The position numbers and the translations under genes are program-made. Below the pieces are notes generated by a model. It was not told the origin of the DNA and did not search any database. It worked only from the letters and a program-made list of their open reading frames with translations. Positions 1 to 5,151 of a stretch of DNA of 6,384 bases are shown one piece after another; position 1 is the stretch's first letter, and every line of letters starts with the position of its first letter. The stretch spans positions 1 through 6,384 of the forward strand of contig CAIYWO010000051.1 in NCBI GenBank assembly GCA_903929925.1. Direction: 5' to 3'. The DNA comes from an uncultured beta proteobacterium (GTDB lineage: Bacteria; Pseudomonadota; Gammaproteobacteria; Burkholderiales; Burkholderiaceae_B).

Positions 1-657
1 GGTGCGGCTGCAGGTATTTTTTTTACGCAGCGCCCAAGTGCACAAGACGTGGCGCTGCACCTTCGTACCGAACGACTTGCTCAGGCAGCGATTCGTGGCG
101 AACTCGAAGCGCAACTTCGCGAGGTTCAGGTGCGCAGCGAGCAATTACGCAGCGAACTAACAATCGAGCGCGCCGCACGCGCAGAGCTTGAAAAAAATCT
201 GAAGCAGCTTCAACTTGAGTTGGGGCTTAGCAAGGATCACCTGGCGTTCTACGAGCAGTTACTGCCTCCTGGACCACAGGGCTCGATCGCAGTGCGCGCG
301 GCTGAGCTTGAGCGCAATGGCGTCAATTTGAACTATCGGGTCTTACTGATGCGTAGTGGTAAACCGGGCGAGCGTGTCAATGCGCGGCTTCAGTTTGTTG
401 CTTCAGGTGTCTTGGGTGATAAAGATGTGGAAGTTAAGTTGCTCCCATTGCAGGCGGTTCCTGATCAAAATATCGCTTCGTCGACGCTATCCGGTGGTAC
501 GACTGATGTCTCTGACAGCTTGAAACTCAGTGTTGAGCAGTTTCAGCGTAGGCAAGGCGTCCTGGCGGTGCCGAGTGGCCTGAAAGTAAAGTTTGTGACG
601 TTGCAGGTCCTGGACGGGGATATTGTCCTTGCATCGCGCAGGGTTGATCTTCAGTAA
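1..657 (+). CDS. DUF6776-like membrane-anchored coiled-coil protein, 5' end outside window
   Basis: The frame is open from base 1 to the TAA ending at 657 (218 residues visible), so the true start is upstream; the in-frame GTG at 49 has no Shine-Dalgarno and is not a credible start. The first visible residues (GAAAGIFF) look like the end of a transmembrane helix. Residues about 20-85 are rich in Glu, Arg, Leu, Gln and Ala with heptad-like spacing, which is a probable coiled coil. A conserved-looking block follows (LGLSKDHLAFYEQLLPPG), then a beta-rich C-terminal domain of about 110 residues. This layout and the LxKDxLAFxExLLP-type block match, from memory, the DUF6776 family of betaproteobacteria, whose function is unknown. 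I infer a single-pass inner-membrane protein with the C-terminal domain in the periplasm. No enzyme motif is visible. In related genomes I recall such genes lying near a bactofilin gene and erpA; here erpA follows directly after 92 bases. Confidence 0.75.
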   Translation, partial: GAAAGIFFTQRPSAQDVALHLRTERLAQAAIRGELEAQLREVQVRSEQLRSELTIERAARAELEKNLKQLQLELGLSKDHLAFYEQLLPPGPQGSIAVRAAELERNGVNLNYRVLLMRSGKPGERVNARLQFVASGVLGDKDVEVKLLPLQAVPDQNIASSTLSGGTTDVSDSLKLSVEQFQRRQGVLAVPSGLKVKFVTLQVLDGDIVLASRRVDLQ

Positions 658-674
658 CACCTAGGGTTTGCGTT

Positions 675-699
675 ATAGTTGACCATCCTAGTCGGGTAT
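675..699 (+). promoter_or_regulatory. Probable IscR type 1 operator in the erpA promoter
   Basis: The 25-base element reads as an imperfect palindrome with half-sites ATAGTTGACC and TAGTCGGGTAT around a central ATCC. It agrees with the IscR type 1 consensus (ATAsyyGACt-centre-yAGTCrrsTAT) at all but about three positions, those being at or near the centre. Type 1 sites are bound by [2Fe-2S]-IscR, which represses Fe-S assembly genes when clusters are plentiful; E. coli erpA (formerly yadR) is a known type 1 target. The site lies 50 bases before the erpA ATG. The embedded TTGACC (679-684) could be the -35 hexamer, but no good -10 is visible 16-18 bases downstream, where the sequence is a T-run, so the core promoter is not assigned. 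Confidence 0.75.
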
Positions 700-722
700 C
701 GTTTTTTTAGTATCAGTCAGTC

Positions 723-742
723 GCCCATCAGCTGGGCAGGAG
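723..742 (+). promoter_or_regulatory. erpA ribosome binding site with a small hairpin abutting it
   Basis: AGGAG at 738-742 lies 7 bases before the ATG at 750 and supports that start. Directly before it, GCCCA (723-727) and TGGGC (733-737) form a perfect 5-bp inverted repeat with loop TCAGC, ending at the base before the Shine-Dalgarno. The RBS is clear; a regulatory role for the hairpin is only a guess. Confidence 0.6.
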
Positions 743-749
743 CTACACC

Positions 750-1118
750 ATGAGCACAATGACACAGACCGTTGATTTGCAAGCACCCCCTACGCCAATT
801 CTATTTACGGATTCGGCTGCGGCGAAGGTCAAAGATTTGTTGATTGAAGAAGGTAATGCCAACCTTAAGTTGCGTGTTTTCGTTCAAGGTGGTGGTTGCT
901 CAGGTTTTCAGTACGGCTTCACGTTTGATGAAGACGTCAACGAAGATGACACGACACTAGAAAAAAATGGCGTGTCCTTACTCGTGGACCCCATGAGCTT
1001 TCAGTACCTCGTTGGTGCAGAGATCGACTACAAAGAAGACATTGAAGGTTCGCAGTTCGTGATTCGCAATCCTAATGCGACAACAACCTGTGGTTGCGGT
1101 TCGTCCTTCTCTGTTTAA
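750..1118 (+). CDS. erpA: Iron-sulfur cluster insertion protein ErpA
   Basis: This 122-residue A-type carrier receives Fe-S clusters from the scaffold machinery and delivers them to apo-enzymes in the cytoplasm. The HesB/IscA fold is recognisable throughout. The three cluster-ligating cysteines are present: C50 in VQGGGCSGFQYGF, and C114 and C116 in the C-terminal TTCGCGSSFSV. Between them lie the family's usual VDPMSFQYLVGAEIDYKEDIEGSQFVIRNPNA segment features (residues 79-110, key D80, Y86, D93 and N107). Length is normal for ErpA, and the N-terminal extension plus the YKEDIEGSQFV-type block favour ErpA over IscA or SufA. The start at 750 has AGGAG 7 bases upstream; a second Met at residue 4 (759) is a less likely alternative. 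An IscR type 1 operator lies 50 bases upstream, so expression should rise when Fe-S clusters are scarce. The gene is convergent with anmK, 32 bases away stop to stop. Confidence 0.95.
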   Translation: MSTMTQTVDLQAPPTPILFTDSAAAKVKDLLIEEGNANLKLRVFVQGGGCSGFQYGFTFDEDVNEDDTTLEKNGVSLLVDPMSFQYLVGAEIDYKEDIEGSQFVIRNPNATTTCGCGSSFSV

Positions 1119-1128
1119 TTTGATTTGA

Positions 1129-1161
1129 GGCCCGCGCCGCAATGCTGCGGTCAGGCGGGCC
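1129..1161. terminator. Hairpin between convergent erpA and anmK, possible bidirectional terminator
   Basis: GGCCCGC (1129-1135) pairs perfectly with GCGGGCC (1155-1161), and an inner stem CCGCA/TGCGG (1137-1141 with 1146-1150) closes a 4-base loop, giving a very GC-rich two-tier hairpin. It begins 11 bases after the erpA stop and its right arm lies in the last codons of anmK. Neither strand carries a proper T-run after the stem, so it is not a classical intrinsic terminator; it may stop transcription weakly or protect 3' ends. Confidence 0.45.
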
Positions 1162-2275
1162 AACAAGCGCCAAGGATTCGATTGCCTCGCGCGCCTGTCA
1201 CGGCGGGCCGACTCACAGCAATGCTTTGCTGATGAGCCCAAGCTAGCCAAGCAAAAGCAAGCGCTTCAACATCCTGTGTGCCAATCCCAAACGTATCCGT
1301 AGGTTCCACTGCGTAGCCCAGTTGCTTGCGCAAATCATTGAGTAGCGCTGCATTGCGTGCACCACCACCGCAAACGAGCACATCTTTTGCGTCCTTTGCG
1401 TGTGTCTGAATCGCGTTCACAACTGTTTGTGCGGTCAAGGCGCGTAGCGTCGCTTGGACATCTTGTGCGCGTGCTGAATCCACGCGTTCGATACCAGCTT
1501 GCGTAAGTCGCTGCTCTAGCCAGGTTCGGTTAAACAGATCGCGTCCGGTTGACTTTGGGGGCGGGAGGGCGAACCAGGGCTCTCCTTCAATGAGAGTTTT
1601 AAGTAAGCGCGAATCGACTGTGCCACCAGCACCCCATTGCCCGTTTGCATCGTAGGGCTGGCCAGTATGTAAGTGGCACCACAGATCCATCAAGGCATTT
1701 GCTGGGCCTGTATCAAAACCTTGAGGTTCCGCCTCTGGTCGCAAGATCGTAATGTTTGCAATCCCACCAAGGTTGAGCACGACCCTGGTATGGGCTGCTG
1801 CAAAGACACCTGCATGAAACATCGGAACAAGCGGTGCACCCTGTCCCCCAGCGGCTACGTCGCGGCTACGAAAGTCGGCGATGACGTTAATGCCTGTCAG
1901 CTCAGCTAGCCTGGCAGGGGCATTTAGCTGGATGGTGTAGCCATCGTTCGGGCAATGCCTGACTGTTTGTCCGTGCGCGCCGATGGCGCTGACTTCGCCG
2001 CGCGAGACGCCCGCTTGTGTGAGGGCTTGCTCAACGGCTTGCGCATATAAGTCAGCGAGTGCATTAGAGGCTAGGGCAGCGCGTGCGAGTTCATCGCGAC
2101 CACTTGTATTTAAAGCAAGAAGCTCATCTTTTAGACTTGGCGTAAAGTCGACGCCAGCTCTGGAAAGAATGGTGGGGTGTCCGCTTGAGTCGAAGCGTGC
2201 CAACACGGCATCGATGCCGTCCAGGCTTGTGCCTGACATCAAACCGACATAGCAGGAGCCCGGGTTAGTCGTCAC
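1151..2275 (-). CDS. anmK: Anhydro-N-acetylmuramic acid kinase AnmK
   Basis: AnmK hydrolyses the 1,6-anhydro ring of anhydro-MurNAc and phosphorylates the sugar, giving MurNAc-6-phosphate for cytoplasmic peptidoglycan recycling. The 374-residue length is normal. Motifs in order are the phosphate-binding GLMSGTSLDGID (11-22), GAHGQTVRH (99-107), ADFRSRDVAAGGQGAPLVP (133-151), LNLGGIANIT (167-176), GFDTGPANALMD (186-197, whose D188 matches the family's catalytic aspartate by position), PPPKSTGRDLFN (238-249), the nucleotide-binding CGGGARNAALL (302-312), DVEALAFAWLA (335-345) and the C-terminal VTGARGNRILG. The start is forced: in frame, a TAG lies only six codons upstream and no other start codon falls between it and the GLMSGTS motif except GTG at 2275. 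It starts 8 bases after the peptidase stop and no Shine-Dalgarno is visible, so translational coupling to that gene is likely. Confidence 0.95.
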   Translation of the reverse strand: MTTNPGSCYVGLMSGTSLDGIDAVLARFDSSGHPTILSRAGVDFTPSLKDELLALNTSGRDELARAALASNALADLYAQAVEQALTQAGVSRGEVSAIGAHGQTVRHCPNDGYTIQLNAPARLAELTGINVIADFRSRDVAAGGQGAPLVPMFHAGVFAAAHTRVVLNLGGIANITILRPEAEPQGFDTGPANALMDLWCHLHTGQPYDANGQWGAGGTVDSRLLKTLIEGEPWFALPPPKSTGRDLFNRTWLEQRLTQAGIERVDSARAQDVQATLRALTAQTVVNAIQTHAKDAKDVLVCGGGARNAALLNDLRKQLGYAVEPTDTFGIGTQDVEALAFAWLAWAHQQSIAVSRPAVTGARGNRILGACWPA

Positions 2276-2283
2276 CGTAACGT

Positions 2284-3675
2284 TTAACGACTAGCGACGT
2301 TACTGCTTTCGGGGATTGCTTCTTGGTACTTGGCTAGTACCTGCAGCTGCTGTTGATATGGCGCGATAACTTTAGCGAACAGTGCCCGGTGCTCTGGTTC
2401 AAGCGGCTTTGAGACCGGCATATTGGCCGTGGCCTGCAGGGGATCAATCGGTTTGTCCGCCACGCGGAATTCGTAATGCAAGTGTGGACCTGTAGACCAG
2501 CCTGTCGAGCCTACATAGCCGATCAACTGACCTTGCGAAACTTTGGAGCCCGCTTTGATGCCGTCTGCGAAGCGACTTTGATGGGCATACAGTGTGGTGA
2601 TCTTGCTGTGATGACGCAAAACGATTGTGTTGCCGTAACCATCGCGCCAGCCGACAAAATCTACCGTGCCGTCTGCTGTGGCGTGAATAGGTGTGCCCAT
2701 CGGGGCTGCATAGTCAATGCCAGGGTGAAAACCGGACCAGGCTTGCACGCCGGCAATGGTGCGCATGCCAAATGTGGAGCTGACACGAGAAAACTTCAGC
2801 GCATTACGTAAAAAAGCACCCCGCAGGCTATCGCCCTCAAGGTTGTAGTAGCTGCCGGTTTCGCCGTCAGGGCTAAACCAGACCGCGCTGTAAGCTTTGC
2901 CGCCGTTGACGAACTCTAGTGCCAACACGCGACCAGCACCAGCGATACGGCCGCCGATACTTCTAGTCTCGTAGACAACACGGAACTGATCGCCTGGGCG
3001 CAAGCCCCTCAAGAAATCAACCTTGCTGCTCAGGACCTCTGCCATTTGAGAGGTAACCCCGTCTGGAATCCCAGCGATATCCGTTGCAGCGAACAGCGAA
3101 CTACGAATTGTGCCGACCGCAACCTCTATGTGTGACTCGAGGGGCAGTTCAAGCTCTTCTGCCTTGAAGCCGGACTCGGTTGTGGAGATTTGTAGCGTTT
3201 TGGCGATGCCTTTGCCGTTGGCTTCACTATTTGGGCTGTAGATGTAGCGCACCCAGAGTAGGTTGCCATTGTGATCCGATGCCGCCTGGATGGTGCGGCC
3301 AGCAAACAACTTATAGATTGAGCGTGCTTTGGGTTCACGCGCCAGGAAATTGAGTAAATCGCCGTTGGATACGTCCACGCGCTTTAGTACCGATGCCAGC
3401 GTGTCACCAGCACGGATCCGTGTCTCAGTAATGTAGGGTGTTTCGGTTGCAGTGTGCTCTGGAGGGGTCGGGTCCGCCGGAAGCGGGAAGGGCACGACGT
3501 TCTGCACCACCCGCTGTTCGGGGATCGGCTGCTCGATCAGGTCAGTGCGTTCTGTTTGCGGTGGATGCACGACGCCAAGCGCAACCGCGCCTAGGCTGGC
3601 AACCAGCACCAAGCTAATCACCGCGCCCGGAATAAGGCTGGAGCGTCGCTCGGTAGTTTCGGAAACTGAAGGCAT
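2284..3675 (-). CDS. Membrane-anchored M23 family peptidoglycan DD-metalloendopeptidase (OapA/MepM-like)
   Basis: This 463-residue protein probably cuts peptide cross-links in periplasmic peptidoglycan. The N-terminus has a short cytoplasmic stretch with ERR, then a transmembrane or uncleaved signal helix at about residues 14-36, and a Pro-rich linker. A LysM-like OapA domain follows (about 82-131, TRIRAGDTLASVLKRVDVS), then a middle domain (about 135-300) of the MepM/ShyA/Csd3 kind, then the M23 lysostaphin-type domain (about 300-410). The zinc and catalytic residues are complete: H317 and D321 in HPGID, H365 in LYAHQSR, and H398-L-H400 in GPHLHYEF. I chose ATG at 3675, with AGGA (plus-strand 3686-3689) 10 bases upstream; an in-frame TTG at 3711 would add 12 residues but has less support and extends the cytoplasmic end unusually. 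It is first in a minus-strand unit with anmK. The family resembles MepM, but I do not assign that symbol because orthology is not shown. Confidence 0.92.
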   Translation of the reverse strand: MPSVSETTERRSSLIPGAVISLVLVASLGAVALGVVHPPQTERTDLIEQPIPEQRVVQNVVPFPLPADPTPPEHTATETPYITETRIRAGDTLASVLKRVDVSNGDLLNFLAREPKARSIYKLFAGRTIQAASDHNGNLLWVRYIYSPNSEANGKGIAKTLQISTTESGFKAEELELPLESHIEVAVGTIRSSLFAATDIAGIPDGVTSQMAEVLSSKVDFLRGLRPGDQFRVVYETRSIGGRIAGAGRVLALEFVNGGKAYSAVWFSPDGETGSYYNLEGDSLRGAFLRNALKFSRVSSTFGMRTIAGVQAWSGFHPGIDYAAPMGTPIHATADGTVDFVGWRDGYGNTIVLRHHSKITTLYAHQSRFADGIKAGSKVSQGQLIGYVGSTGWSTGPHLHYEFRVADKPIDPLQATANMPVSKPLEPEHRALFAKVIAPYQQQLQVLAKYQEAIPESSNVASR

Positions 3676-3842
3676 GTAGAGCAAATCCTGAAATAAAAAC
3701 AACTGAGCCAAGGCTCTTCTCGTAGCGGCTAGACGCTAGTTTGCGTATGATGTCGGCTTCGCCAATAAGAATGTTAGCCGATTTCAGCCGGCCCAACACG
3801 GTTTTTTCCGATTTTTAGTGCATTTTTACGCTTACTTCTGTT
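3676..3842. promoter_or_regulatory. Divergent promoter region between the M23 peptidase gene and tyrS
   Basis: This 167-base gap separates two divergent genes and must hold both promoters. For tyrS, TATGAT at 3746-3751 is a good -10 match (5 of 6) but lacks a clear -35; TTGCGT (3741-3746) with AATAAG (3764-3769) at 17-base spacing is a weak alternative. The stretch 3801-3830 is T-rich. The 7-mer CCGATTT occurs at 3778 and again at 3808, 30 bases apart. Short inverted repeats (TAGCG/CGCTA at 3723-3738; GAGCC/GGCTC at 3705-3716) are present but too small to interpret. I see no RNA gene or small ORF with a ribosome site. Confidence 0.5.
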
Positions 3843-5078
3843 ATGTCGACCATAAAATATCCGATTACGCCAGCAATTGAGTCTAACTTGCGAATTGTTG
3901 AGCGTGGCTGTGAAGAGCTTCTCGTCAAAACAGAATTTGCTCAAAAACTAGCCCGTAGCCATGCTACGGGTGTGCCGTTGCGCGTCAAGCTCGGTCTTGA
4001 CCCGACCGCCCCGGATATACATCTCGGCCACACGGTTGTGCTTAATAAGATGCGCCAGCTTCAGGATCTCGGTCATACCGTGATCTTTTTGATTGGTGAT
4101 TTCACCTCCATGATCGGTGACCCGTCTGGCCGCAACAGCACCCGGCCACCTCTTACGCGTGAACAAATTGAAGCCAACGCCAAGACCTACTATGCGCAAG
4201 CCAGTATGGTGCTGGATCCTGCGCGTACTGAGATTCGGTACAACTCAGAGTGGTGTGATCCGCTCGGCGCCCGCGGCATGATCCAGTTGGCGTCGCGCTA
4301 TACCGTGGCCCGGATGATGGAACGCGACGATTTCACCAAACGCTTTAAGACCGGGGTGCCAATTTCTGTGCACGAGTTTCTGTACCCCCTGATGCAAGGC
4401 TATGACTCGGTCGCGCTGAAGTCAGATCTCGAGCTTGGTGGCACCGATCAAAAGTTCAACCTGCTGGTTGGCCGTGAGTTACAAAAGGAATATGGACAGG
4501 AGCCGCAGTGCATTCTGACCATGCCTTTGCTTGAAGGGACCGACGGCGTCGAGAAGATGTCCAAGTCCAAGAACAACTACATTGGGATCGGCGAAGCGCC
4601 CGAGTCTATGTTTGGCAAGATCATGTCGATCTCTGACACGCTGATGTGGAAGTACTTCGAGCTGCTGTCGTTCCGTAGCCTGGAAGATATTGCTGCGTTG
4701 CGTCAAGAAATTGAGGGCGGTCGTAACCCCCGCGACGCCAAAGTGGCGCTCGCCCAAGAGATTGTGGGCCGTTTTCACTCCCAGCAGGCAGCCGAGGCTG
4801 CTTTGGCTGCCTTCGATGCACGTTTTCGGGACGGTGCGATTCCGGACGATATTCCTGAAGTCACGATCGCCGGTGCACCCGTGGGTGTTCTCAAACTGCT
4901 ACGAGAAGCCGGTTTGGTTGCTTCTGGGGCGGAAGCGCAGCGCAACGTCGAACAGGGCGGGGTCAGAATTGATGGCGATCGCATTGAAGACAAAGCGCTT
5001 CAGTTGCCGGCTGGCACCTACGTTGTCCAGGTGGGTAAGCGCAAATTCGCCCGCGTCACAGTGACTGCGCCCGCCTAA
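3843..5078 (+). CDS. tyrS: Tyrosyl-tRNA synthetase
   Basis: This cytoplasmic class I synthetase activates tyrosine with ATP and loads it onto tRNA-Tyr. The protein is 411 residues. The Rossmann catalytic domain carries the HIGH-type motif as HLGH (60-63, in LDPTAPDIHLGH), the GDPSGRNSTRP block (92-102), YPLMQGYDSVAL (181-192), GGTDQKFN (199-206) and a canonical KMSKS loop (238-242). KMSKS, rather than the KFGKT form of E. coli TyrS, and the overall length place it in the TyrZ-like subgroup common in betaproteobacteria. A C-terminal S4 RNA-binding domain occupies about 346-405 (VLKLLREAGLVAS to VQVGKRKFARV). The ATG at 3843 is the only likely start: an in-frame TAG lies at 3816-3818 and no ATG, GTG or TTG falls between. 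No Shine-Dalgarno is visible; the 20 bases before the ATG are pyrimidine-rich. A compound hairpin overlaps the stop codon, and glyA follows 73 bases later. Confidence 0.96.
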   Translation: MSTIKYPITPAIESNLRIVERGCEELLVKTEFAQKLARSHATGVPLRVKLGLDPTAPDIHLGHTVVLNKMRQLQDLGHTVIFLIGDFTSMIGDPSGRNSTRPPLTREQIEANAKTYYAQASMVLDPARTEIRYNSEWCDPLGARGMIQLASRYTVARMMERDDFTKRFKTGVPISVHEFLYPLMQGYDSVALKSDLELGGTDQKFNLLVGRELQKEYGQEPQCILTMPLLEGTDGVEKMSKSKNNYIGIGEAPESMFGKIMSISDTLMWKYFELLSFRSLEDIAALRQEIEGGRNPRDAKVALAQEIVGRFHSQQAAEAALAAFDARFRDGAIPDDIPEVTIAGAPVGVLKLLREAGLVASGAEAQRNVEQGGVRIDGDRIEDKALQLPAGTYVVQVGKRKFARVTVTAPA

Positions 5079-5108
5079 GGGGATTGCCCCTCTCTGGGCG
5101 CAGTACAC
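5061..5108 (+). terminator. Compound stem-loop over the tyrS stop codon, candidate terminator or attenuator
   Basis: ACTGCGCCC (5064-5072) is the perfect reverse complement of GGGCGCAGT (5096-5104), and GTG/CAC (5061-5063 with 5106-5108) extends the stem across one bulged A. Inside it, AGGGG/CCCCT (5078-5082 with 5087-5091) closes a 4-base ATTG loop. The structure spans the tyrS TAA at 5076-5078. The bases after it (5109-5137) are T-rich but include no unbroken T-run, so efficient Rho-independent termination is uncertain. It could separate tyrS from glyA, or stabilise the tyrS 3' end. Confidence 0.5.
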
Positions 5109-5114
5109 TAGTGT
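5105..5114. repeat. Perfect 10-bp palindrome upstream of glyA
   Basis: ACACTAGTGT reads the same on both strands and lies 37 bases before the glyA ATG, where an operator could sit. Its left half also forms the outer end of the tyrS 3' stem, so the two pairings would exclude each other in RNA. In E. coli glyA is controlled by MetR and PurR, but this palindrome does not clearly match either consensus, so no regulator is named. Confidence 0.35.
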
Positions 5115-5151
5115 TATCTATTCTTTCGCCATTATTTCGCTAGGATTCTCT

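Noticed and set aside
49..51. GTG as the start of the first gene
   Set aside because: The frame stays open to base 1, the upstream residues look like the end of a membrane helix, and there is no Shine-Dalgarno before the GTG.
3676..3711. TTG at 3711 as the start of the M23 peptidase
   Set aside because: It adds 12 residues; the ATG at 3675 has an AGGA 10 bases upstream and gives the usual short cytoplasmic end before the membrane helix.
3705..3763. Short inverted repeats (GAGCC/GGCTC, TAGCG/CGCTA, GGC/GCC around TTC) before tyrS
   Set aside because: Stems of 3-5 bp with very small or unpaired loops; no T-box or other known tRNA synthetase leader features are visible.
3778..3814. Direct repeat CCGATTT, two copies 30 bases apart in the divergent promoter region
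   Set aside because: Seven bases in a T-rich region is within chance, there is no third copy and no matching regulator; kept only as a note in the promoter entry.
4690..5064. 124-codon plus-strand frame inside tyrS
   Set aside because: It lies wholly in another frame of tyrS over the conserved C-terminal region and has no initiation signal.
5055..5065. GTCAC-A-GTGAC inverted repeat near the tyrS 3' end
   Set aside because: It encodes the Arg-Val-Thr-Val-Thr stretch of the S4 domain and is explained by coding sequence with alternating Val and Thr codons.
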